This document shows positions 17,208-23,642 of a DNA stretch of 64,000 bases, piece by piece. The DNA is from Bosea vestrisii. Its GTDB lineage: Bacteria; Pseudomonadota; Alphaproteobacteria; Rhizobiales; Beijerinckiaceae. Position numbers and translations under genes: made by a program. The DNA is taken from assembly GCF_030144325.1 (NCBI RefSeq), contig NZ_CP126307.1:620001-684000 (forward strand), in the 5' to 3' direction. The first letter of the stretch is position 1; every line of letters starts with the position of its first letter. The notes beneath the pieces were generated by a model. It was not told where the DNA came from. It did no database searches and saw only the letters and a list, made by a program, of their open reading frames with translations.

Positions 17208-17903
17208 CTAGACCTGAATCAACCTCTGGACCTGCGCCCCGTCCAGCTCCGCCATCGGCCCGGCGAGCACGACCTCGCCGCGGTCCATCACGAACATCGT
17301 GTCGGCGAGGTCGCGGGCGAAGTCGAAATACTGCTCGACCAGCACGATCGCCATGTCGCCGCGCTGGCGCAGATAGTCGATGGCGCGGCCGATATCCTTG
17401 ATGATCGAGGGCTGGATGCCCTCGGTCGGCTCGTCGAGAACCAGCAATTTGGGTCGGGTGACCAGCGCTCGCGCAATGGCGAGTTGCTGTTGCTGGCCGC
17501 CCGAGAGGTCTCCGCCGCGCCGGCCCAGCATGGATTTCAGCACGGGGAATAGGTTGAAGAGCTCGTCCGGGATGTAGCGCTCCTTGCGGGGCAAGGGCGC
17601 AAAGCCGGTCTCCAGGTTCTCCTTGACGCTCAGCAGCGGGAAGACCTCGCGGCCCTGCGGCACGAAGCCGATGCCGGCGCGCGCCCGGTCCTCGGTACGC
17701 AGGGTCGAGATGTCCTCACCGCCGAAACTGATCCTGCCGCCGCTGATCGGCTGCTGGCCGACGATGGCGCGCATCAGCGAGGTCTTGCCGACGCCGTTGC
17801 GGCCCATGACACAGGTGACCTTGCCGATCTCGGCGCTGACCGAGACGCGCCGCAGTGCTTGTGCAGCGCCGTAATGCAGATCGATGGCGTCCACAGTCAG
17901 CAT
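17208..17903 (-). CDS. urtE: Urea ABC transporter ATP-binding protein UrtE
   Basis: A 231-residue LivF-type ATPase. Walker A GRNGVGKTS (~34-42), Q-loop region FVPQGREVFPLLSVKENLETG, signature LSGGQQQQLAIARAL and Walker B LLVLDEPTEGIQPS are intact. With UrtD it powers urea uptake through the UrtBC permease. The C-terminus AELDGAQVQRLIQV is typical of UrtE. The same 3' end occurs in a diverged copy 2 kb downstream (15204-15244), showing that DNA was inserted at this gene's end while leaving it functional. Confidence 0.95.
   Translation of the reverse strand: MLTVDAIDLHYGAAQALRRVSVSAEIGKVTCVMGRNGVGKTSLMRAIVGQQPISGGRISFGGEDISTLRTEDRARAGIGFVPQGREVFPLLSVKENLETGFAPLPRKERYIPDELFNLFPVLKSMLGRRGGDLSGGQQQQLAIARALVTRPKLLVLDEPTEGIQPSIIKDIGRAIDYLRQRGDMAIVLVEQYFDFARDLADTMFVMDRGEVVLAGPMAELDGAQVQRLIQV
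17212..17252. repeat. urtE 3' end copy retained in the gene (att-like repeat, inner)
   Basis: The partner of 15204-15244 (33 of 41 matches by eye). It encodes the last residues of UrtE on the minus strand. Together the two repeats flank about 1.97 kb holding the DUF4209 gene and nothing else coding. No integrase gene is visible between them. Confidence 0.75.
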
Positions 17904-17919
17904 GAGCAGTTATCCCGCC

Positions 17920-17964
17920 GCATGATCTGAACGGAGAACCAGTTTTCACGTTTCCAGATCATGC
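17920..17964. repeat. REP-like palindrome between urtD and urtE
   Basis: GCATGATCTG (17920-17929) pairs with CAGATCATGC (17955-17964), enclosing GAACC/GGTT-like inner arms around AGAACCAGTTTTCACG. This resembles the GCATGATC-ended palindrome that is dispersed in many Rhizobiales genomes. Its edge touches the urtD stop codon. It may stabilise the mRNA or separate expression of urtD and urtE. Confidence 0.7.
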
Positions 17965-18728
17965 TAGCGCCCCAGATAGACTTCGACGACTCGCTCATTG
18001 GCACTAACCTGATCGAGGGGTCCCTCGGCCAAGACCGAGCCCTCGTGGAGTACCGTGACCTTCACACCGAGCTCGCGGATGAAGCCCATGTCGTGCTCGA
18101 CCACGATCACGGAGTGATCCCGGGCGATCTCCTTGAGCAGCACCGCGGTCTGCGCCGTCTCGCCATCGGTCATGCCGGCAGCCGGCTCGTCGACAAGGAG
18201 GAGCTTGGGGTCCTGCGCCAGGAGCATGCCGATCTCAAGCCACTGCTTCTGGCCGTGCGAAAGCGAGCCGGCGAGCCGCTCGCGCTTGTCGGCGAGCTTG
18301 ATGATGCCGAGGATGTCGTCGATGCGCTTCTGCTGGGGCTCTTCCGTCTGCCAGAACAGCGTCTTCAGCACCGAGCGCTTCGATTTCAGCGCCAAGAGGA
18401 TGTTGTCCTCGATCGTGTGGAAGTCGAACACGGTCGGCTTCTGGAACTTGCGGCCGATGCCGAGATTGGCGATCGCTGCCTCGTCGAGCTTGGTCAGGTC
18501 GACCGAGCCGCCGAACATCACGGTGCCCTCGTCGGGCCGGGTCTTGCCGGTGATGATGTCCATCATCGTCGTCTTGCCGGCACCGTTCGGGCCGATAATG
18601 GCGCGCATCTCGCCGGGTTCGATGGTGAGCGACAGGCCGCGGATCGCCTTGAAGCCGTCGAAGGAGACGCTGACGCCGTCGAGATAGAGCAGCGAGGAGG
18701 TCAGCGCGCCGGGGGTGGGAGCGTTCAT
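17964..18728 (-). CDS. urtD: Urea ABC transporter ATP-binding protein UrtD
   Basis: A 254-residue LivG-type ATPase with Walker A GPNGAGKTT (~51-59), signature LSHGQKQWLEIGMLL, Walker B LLLVDEPAAGMTDGE and switch His in VVEHDMGF. The LSHGQKQW form of the signature is characteristic of UrtD. The start at 18728 is five bases from the urtC stop. It works with UrtE at the cytoplasmic face of the urea permease. Confidence 0.95.
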   Translation of the reverse strand: MNAPTPGALTSSLLYLDGVSVSFDGFKAIRGLSLTIEPGEMRAIIGPNGAGKTTMMDIITGKTRPDEGTVMFGGSVDLTKLDEAAIANLGIGRKFQKPTVFDFHTIEDNILLALKSKRSVLKTLFWQTEEPQQKRIDDILGIIKLADKRERLAGSLSHGQKQWLEIGMLLAQDPKLLLVDEPAAGMTDGETAQTAVLLKEIARDHSVIVVEHDMGFIRELGVKVTVLHEGSVLAEGPLDQVSANERVVEVYLGR

Positions 18729-18733
18729 ATCAG

Positions 18734-19873
18734 TCACTCCGCCGGAGCCGGTTCGGCCGCGGGCACGGGTGCGGGCCGCTTGCGGCTCTCCCACCAGCCC
18801 TGCGCGGTGCCGAGAATGCCCTTGGGCATGAACAGGGTGACGAAGACGAAGAGCGCACCGAGCGCGAACAGCCAGTACGGCGCCATGAAGCCCGAGGTGA
18901 ACACCGTCTTGGCCCAGTTGACCACGACGGCGCCAAGTGCCGCGCCGACCAGCGAGCCGCGCCCGCCGACCGCGACCCAGATCACCGTCTCGATCGAGTT
19001 GGCCGGGGCGAATTCACTGGGATTGATGATGCCGACCTGCGGCACGTAGAGCGCGCCGGCAACGCCCGCCATGCAGGCCGAAACCGTGAAGACGAAGAGC
19101 TTGAAGCGATCGACCCGGTAGCCGAGGAAGCGCGTGCGCGATTCGGCGTCGCGGATCGCGATCACCACCTTGCCGAGCTTCGACGAGACGATGCCGCGGG
19201 CGATCAGGAAGCCGGAGATCAGCATCACGCAGGTCATTGCGAACAGCGCGGCGCGCGTGCCCTGCGCCTGCACGTTGAAGCCGAGCAGGTCCTTGAAATC
19301 GGTCAGGCCGTTATTGCCGCCAAAGCCCATATCGTTGCGGAAAAAGGCGAGCAGCAGCGCATAGGTCAGCGCCTGGGTGATGATCGAGAGATAGACGCCG
19401 GTGACGCGGCTGCGGAAGGCGAACCAGCCGAAGACGAAGGCGAGCAGGCCGGGGACCAGCAGCACCATCAGCATGGCAAAGGGGAAGGAGGAGAAGCCGT
19501 ACCAGTACCAGGGCAATTCCTGCCAGTTCAGGAAGACCATGAAGTCGGGCAGCACCGGATTGCCGTAGACGCCGCGCGAACCGATTTGGCGCATCAGATA
19601 CATGCCCATCGCATAGCCGCCGAGCGCGAAGAAGGCGCCATGGCCGAGCGAGAGGATGCCGCAATAGCCCCAGACCAGGTCGAGCGAGATCGCCAGCAGC
19701 GCGTAGCAGAGATACTTGCCCCAGAGCGACATGGTCGCGGTCGAGACATGGAAGGGCGAGCCCACCGGCATCAGCAGGTTCGCCAGCGGCACCAGCAGGC
19801 CGATAGCAGCGATGAGGACAAGGAAGACGAAGCCCCGCCTGTCCATGTTCGAGAGCAGGAAGCGAGTGATCAT
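18734..19873 (-). CDS. urtC: Urea ABC transporter permease UrtC
   Basis: A 379-residue LivM-type permease with about ten hydrophobic helices. Visible family elements are WGYCGILSLGHGAFFALGGYAMGMYLM near residues 69-95, the ATP-ase-coupling AIRDAESRTRFLGYRV loop (EAA-like) and GRGSLVGAALGAVVVNWAKT. The C-terminal tail is proline- and alanine-rich. Its ATG overlaps the urtB stop by four bases, indicating coupled translation. Confidence 0.95.
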   Translation of the reverse strand: MITRFLLSNMDRRGFVFLVLIAAIGLLVPLANLLMPVGSPFHVSTATMSLWGKYLCYALLAISLDLVWGYCGILSLGHGAFFALGGYAMGMYLMRQIGSRGVYGNPVLPDFMVFLNWQELPWYWYGFSSFPFAMLMVLLVPGLLAFVFGWFAFRSRVTGVYLSIITQALTYALLLAFFRNDMGFGGNNGLTDFKDLLGFNVQAQGTRAALFAMTCVMLISGFLIARGIVSSKLGKVVIAIRDAESRTRFLGYRVDRFKLFVFTVSACMAGVAGALYVPQVGIINPSEFAPANSIETVIWVAVGGRGSLVGAALGAVVVNWAKTVFTSGFMAPYWLFALGALFVFVTLFMPKGILGTAQGWWESRKRPAPVPAAEPAPAE

Positions 19874-21474
19874 GCTTCCACCGCCCTGCCCTTCAGCGCG
19901 AACAGACCGCGCGGGCGCTTCTGGATGAACAGGATGATGAAGACCAGCAGCGCGATCTTGCCGAGCACGGCGCCGGCATAGGGTTCGAGCAGCTTGTTGG
20001 CGACGCCGAGGCTCATCGCGCTGATCAGCGTGCCCCAGAGATTGCCGACACCGCCGAAGACCACGACCATGAAGCTATCGATGATGTAGCTCTGGCCGAG
20101 ATTGGGGCTGACATTGTCGATCTGCGAGAGCGCGACGCCGGCCAATCCCGCGACGCCCGAGCCGAGCCCGAAGGTCAGCGCGTCGATCCGGCCGGTGCGG
20201 ATGCCCATCGCCGAAGCCATGCGCCGGTTCTGGGTGACCGCCCGCATCTGCAGGCCCATCGGCGTCAGCTTGAGGATCGCCAGCAGCGCCGCGAAGACGA
20301 GGGCTGCGAAGACGATGATCCAGAGCCGGTTCCAGGTGATGGCGAGGCCGCCGAGCTCGAAGGCGCCGGACATGAAGGCCGGCGCGCCGACCTCGCGATT
20401 GGTGGGCCCAAATGCGGTGCGCACCGCCTGCTGCAGGATCAGGCTGATGCCCCAGGTCGCGAGCAGCGTCTCCAGCGGCCGGCCATAGAGGAAGCGGATG
20501 ACGCCGCGCTCGATCGCGATGCCGACCGCGCCGGCGACGATGAAGGCGGCCGGGATCGCGATCGCCAGCGACCAGTCGAACAGCCCCGGAAAGCGCGCCC
20601 GGATCACCTCCTGCACGATGAAGGTAGTGTAGGCGCCGAGCATGACCATCTCGCCATGGGCCATGTTGATCACGCCCATCACGCCGAAGGTGATGGCAAG
20701 GCCGATCGCGGCAAGCAGCAGCACCGAGCCGAGCGAGAGCCCGTACCAGAGGTTCTGGCCGGCCCGCCACAAAGCGAGCTTGCCCTCGATCTCGGAGATG
20801 GCGCGCACCTGCGCCTCCCTCAAACCTTGTGAGGCGTCGCCCGGAAGGGCGCGCAGCGTCGCCAGCGCATCCTGGTCGCCGCGCTCGCGCAGCACGTCGA
20901 CGGCGGCGATCCGGTCGAACGGCGGCGCATCGGTCTTGGCGATCAGGATCGCGGCCTGCGCTTCGCGCAGCGCCCGCCGCGCCCGGCTGTCGGTTTCCTT
21001 GGCGATGGCGGCTTCGAGCACCGGCAGTACCGAAACGTCGCGCGCCCGGAACACCGCCTCGGCAGCTGCGACGCGCTTATTAGCATCCGGATTGATCAGC
21101 CCGAGCCCGCCGAGCGCGCCCTGGATCACGCGTCTGACATTGTTGTTGAGTCTGACCGGGTTGAGGCCGGCCGGCGCGGCATTGAGCGCCTGGCCCGTCC
21201 GCGCGTCGAGGAAGCCGCCCTCCTTGGTCTTCACCACGACCGCGCCACCGCCGGCGAGCAGACGCCCGTCAGCCAGTGCCTCGATCACCACCGCGGCATT
21301 CGGATGCGCGCTCTGGACGAGGATGTCGATGGCGCGCGCCGTGTCCGAGAAGCTGTCGGCACTGAGCCGGACGAAGGCGTCTTCGGCGGCTTGCTGCGCA
21401 AGAGCGAGAGCCGGCGCGGCAAGAAGAGCCACGGCGACGGCCAGCGATCGGAGGAAGGAGAAAAGGAAGGGCAT
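19870..21474 (-). CDS. urtB: Urea ABC transporter permease UrtB
   Basis: A 534-residue LivH-type permease with the extra N-terminal periplasmic part usual for UrtB. A signal peptide (to about residue 27, LALAQQ) is followed by ~200 residues of helical repeats (e.g. RAARREAQAAI-like HEAT texture). The permease core starts near LWYGLSLGSVLLLAAIGLAITFGVMGVINMAHGEMVMLGAYTTF and carries TQNRRMASAMGIRTGRIDALTFGLGSG. Length is normal for UrtB. Together with UrtC it forms the urea channel. Confidence 0.95.
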   Translation of the reverse strand: MPFLFSFLRSLAVAVALLAAPALALAQQAAEDAFVRLSADSFSDTARAIDILVQSAHPNAAVVIEALADGRLLAGGGAVVVKTKEGGFLDARTGQALNAAPAGLNPVRLNNNVRRVIQGALGGLGLINPDANKRVAAAEAVFRARDVSVLPVLEAAIAKETDSRARRALREAQAAILIAKTDAPPFDRIAAVDVLRERGDQDALATLRALPGDASQGLREAQVRAISEIEGKLALWRAGQNLWYGLSLGSVLLLAAIGLAITFGVMGVINMAHGEMVMLGAYTTFIVQEVIRARFPGLFDWSLAIAIPAAFIVAGAVGIAIERGVIRFLYGRPLETLLATWGISLILQQAVRTAFGPTNREVGAPAFMSGAFELGGLAITWNRLWIIVFAALVFAALLAILKLTPMGLQMRAVTQNRRMASAMGIRTGRIDALTFGLGSGVAGLAGVALSQIDNVSPNLGQSYIIDSFMVVVFGGVGNLWGTLISAMSLGVANKLLEPYAGAVLGKIALLVFIILFIQKRPRGLFALKGRAVEA

Positions 21475-21525
21475 CGGCTCGTTTCTGGTCTTGATGCACA
21501 GGCCGCGACTAGTGAGGCACGGGAT

Positions 21526-21673
21526 CCCCTCTCCCGTGTGGGAGAGGGGTAGGGGTGAGGGCCTGCCCGCAAACGAAAGGGCTCGATCCTGCTTGCCCCA
21601 GCACCGGCCAGCGCTCGCCTAAAACGGCAGCGGCGGTCCCTCACCCCTGCCCCTCTCCCACACGGGAGAGGGG
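21526..21673. repeat. Large inverted repeat between urtA and urtB
   Basis: Two 36-base arms, 21526-21561 and 21638-21673, are reverse complements with one mismatch by my count. Each arm is itself a hairpin (CCCCTCTCCC...GGGAGAGGGG) plus a GGGGTGAGGG tail. The 76-base centre is unrelated. It fills most of the 292-base urtA-urtB gap. It could act as an mRNA-stabilising or attenuating structure that leaves UrtA in excess. Confidence 0.85.
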
Positions 21674-21766
21674 TTCCCCGCGCTTATCCGTCTGGTTGAT
21701 CAGCTCTGACTGAAGTTTCGAAGGGCGGCCGGGCTTTCCGACCGTGCCGCCCTTCCCCCTCTTAGC

Positions 21767-23050
21767 TCAGGCGCCGCCGCCGCACTTGCCGGTCTTGACG
21801 TTGAAGTTGCCGCACTTCTTCTCGACCCAGTCGCCGACCAGGTCCTTGGAGCCGTCGAGCTCCTTCGACCAGGCGTCGCCGGCGACGAGGCCGGTCTTCG
21901 ACACCACGTCGAACTGGCCGTCGGCCTTGATCTCGCCGATCAGCACCGGCTTGGTGATGTGGTGGTTCGGCAGCATCTTCGAGACACCGCCGGTCAGGTT
22001 CGGCGCCTCGATGCCGGGCAGCGCGTCGATGACCTTGTCGGGATCGAAGCTCTTGGCCTTCTCGACCGCCTTCACCCACATGGCGAAGCCGATGACATGG
22101 GCCTCCATCGGGTCGTTGGTGACGGCCTTGTCGTTCTTCTTGTAGGCCTTCCATTGCTTGATGAAGGCCTCGTTCTCGGGTGTCTTGACCGACTGGAAAT
22201 AGTTCCAGGCCGCGAGGTGGCCGAGCAGCGGCTTGGTGTCGATGCCGGCGAGTTCTTCTTCACCCACCGAGAAGGCCACGACCGGAATGTCGGTCGCCTT
22301 GATGCCCTGGTTGCCGAGCTCCTTGTAGAAGGGAACGTTGGCGTCGCCATTGATGGTCGAGACCACCGCGGTCTTCTTGCCGGCCGTGCCGAACTTCTTG
22401 ATGTCGGAGACGATGGTCTGCCAGTCGGAATGGCCGAACGGCGTGTAGTTGATCAGGATGTCCTCCTTCTTCACGCCCTTGGCGAGAAGATAGGCCTCCA
22501 GGATCTTGTTGGTCGTACGCGGGTAGACGTAGTCGGTGCCGGCGAGGACCCAGCGCTCGACCTTCTCCTCCTTGGCGAGGTAGTCGACGGCCGGGATCGC
22601 CTGCTGGTTCGGCGCGGCGCCGGTATAGAATACGTTGCGCTCGCTCTCCTCGCCCTCATACTGGACCGGGTAGAACAGGATCGAATTGAGCTCCTTGAAC
22701 ACCGGGAGCACCGACTTGCGCGAGACCGAGGTCCAGCAGCCGAATACGGCCGAGACCTTGTCCTTGACGATCAGCTCGCGTGCCTTCTCGGCAAAGAGCG
22801 GCCAGTTCGAGGCCGGATCGACCACGACCGCCTCGAGCTTCTTGCCGAGCACGCCGCCCTTCTTGTTCTGCTCCTCGATGAGCATGAGCATGACGTCCTT
22901 CAGCGTCGTCTCGGAGATCGCCATCGTGCCGGAGAGCGAGTGCAGGATGCCGACCTTGATGGTCTCTTGCGCCGCCGCCGGCAGCAGCGAGGACAGAACC
23001 GTGGCGCCTGCGAAGGCGGCGCCGATGACCGTGCGACGAGTGAGTTTCAC
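21767..23050 (-). CDS. urtA: Urea ABC transporter substrate-binding protein UrtA
   Basis: A 427-residue periplasmic binding protein. The signal peptide MKLTRRTVIGAAFAGATVLSSLLPAAAQ has an RR pair and may be Tat- or Sec-dependent. The mature protein begins ETIKVGILHSLSGTMAISE as in UrtA/FmdD, with VFGCWTSVSRKSVLPVFKE and QYEGEESERNVFYTGAAPNQQ, which are diagnostic for urea/amide binding members. The GTG at 23048-23050 is chosen over upstream starts because AGGGGAT precedes it and the signal peptide then begins correctly. It is the first gene of urtABCDE, expressed from a sigma-54 promoter. Confidence 0.95.
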   Translation of the reverse strand: MKLTRRTVIGAAFAGATVLSSLLPAAAQETIKVGILHSLSGTMAISETTLKDVMLMLIEEQNKKGGVLGKKLEAVVVDPASNWPLFAEKARELIVKDKVSAVFGCWTSVSRKSVLPVFKELNSILFYPVQYEGEESERNVFYTGAAPNQQAIPAVDYLAKEEKVERWVLAGTDYVYPRTTNKILEAYLLAKGVKKEDILINYTPFGHSDWQTIVSDIKKFGTAGKKTAVVSTINGDANVPFYKELGNQGIKATDIPVVAFSVGEEELAGIDTKPLLGHLAAWNYFQSVKTPENEAFIKQWKAYKKNDKAVTNDPMEAHVIGFAMWVKAVEKAKSFDPDKVIDALPGIEAPNLTGGVSKMLPNHHITKPVLIGEIKADGQFDVVSKTGLVAGDAWSKELDGSKDLVGDWVEKKCGNFNVKTGKCGGGA

Positions 23051-23123
23051 TGCGATATCCCCTGAGGTCCCTGTTGACCGCGCCCTTGCCGGGCGCCAGC
23101 TGCCGTTCCAGCTGGCAGGGAAG

Positions 23124-23142
23124 TTCGCAAGCGACGTGCCAA
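23124..23142 (-). promoter_or_regulatory. Sigma-54 (RpoN) promoter of urtABCDE
   Basis: On the minus strand TTGGCACGTCGCTTGCGAA matches the -24/-12 consensus TGGCACG-N4-TTGC exactly. The GC of the -12 element lies about 75 bases before the urtA GTG. Nitrogen-regulated urea transporters are commonly RpoN/NtrC-dependent, so this fits the operon. I found no clear NtrC site in the remaining sequence up to 23420, and no other feature there. Confidence 0.85.
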
Positions 23143-23420
23143 CCTGGGTCCGGACCATCGGGGCACCGCAACAAGGCGTGTTCAGGGCGGTTTCGCGAGC
23201 GATTTCCTGCCGGAAGGGGCCGATCTCGCGCAAGGATCATGCGCCACGGCTCCATCTGACCAGACAATGGGCAGCTATTCCGCCTAAGGATTAGGCAATA
23301 CCATCTGGAGCCGGCTTAGCGCCTGATTTTGTTGCAGTCACGCGAGCTGTGAGCCGCTGAATCTTTGCCATTTACGAGGTGCTTGGAATCACCCTAGCCT
23401 CCTTCTTGTCGGTAACAACT

Positions 23421-23437
23421 GAAAGGAGGTGATCCAG
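23421..23437 (+). promoter_or_regulatory. Extended 17-nt Shine-Dalgarno sequence
   Basis: GAAAGGAGGTGATCCAG is complementary over all 17 bases to the canonical 3' end of 16S rRNA (...CTGGATCACCTCCTTTC). Ordinary sites match 4-8 bases. The core GGAGG ends seven bases before the GTG at 23437, the ideal distance. Such an SD has, to my knowledge, been described for a small mRNA (rreB) in Bradyrhizobium. Confidence 0.85.
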
Positions 23438-23514
23438 TGTCTCATTGTCATCAACCGCTGTCGCGGGGGGCGCTTGGCCTGGACTCGTCCCATGAGGGGT
23501 TCGGTTGCGCGTGA
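23437..23514 (+). CDS. Mini-gene with extended SD (rreB-like), 25-residue peptide
   Basis: The GTG at 23437 opens a 25-codon frame (V/M-S-H-C-H-Q-P-L-S-R-G-A-L-G-L-D, then SSHEGFGCA) ended by TGA at 23512. Its last SD base is the G of the start codon. A strong terminator follows at 23562, so the transcript would be a short independent mRNA of about 170-200 nt. In Bradyrhizobium a comparable ~165-nt mRNA with a 17-nt SD encodes a 14-residue peptide and binds 30S subunits tightly, as I recall. The RNA rather than the peptide may be the functional product. Peptide function is unknown. Confidence 0.65.
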   Translation: MSHCHQPLSRGALGLDSSHEGFGCA

Positions 23515-23561
23515 GTTTCCGTGACGCTTAGCCCTGTTACCGGGGCTGCGGTTCGGCAATG

Positions 23562-23589
23562 GAAGGGCTGCCCGCAAGGGCAGCCCTTC
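23562..23589 (+). terminator. Terminator of the rreB-like transcript
   Basis: A perfect 12-bp stem (23562-23573 with 23578-23589) around a GCAA tetraloop is followed by TCCGTTT. It isolates the mini-gene from rnr, whose start lies 53 bases further on. Confidence 0.85.
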
Positions 23590-23642
23590 TCCGTTTCGGA
23601 TAGCAGTTCTGCACAGGCCGTTCTGGCGCCGCCCGTCGCGAC

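Noticed and set aside
23421..23437. Possible rRNA fragment because of the 16S-tail complement
   Set aside because: Only 17 bases match, on the complementary strand, ideally placed before a start codon. No other rRNA sequence is nearby.
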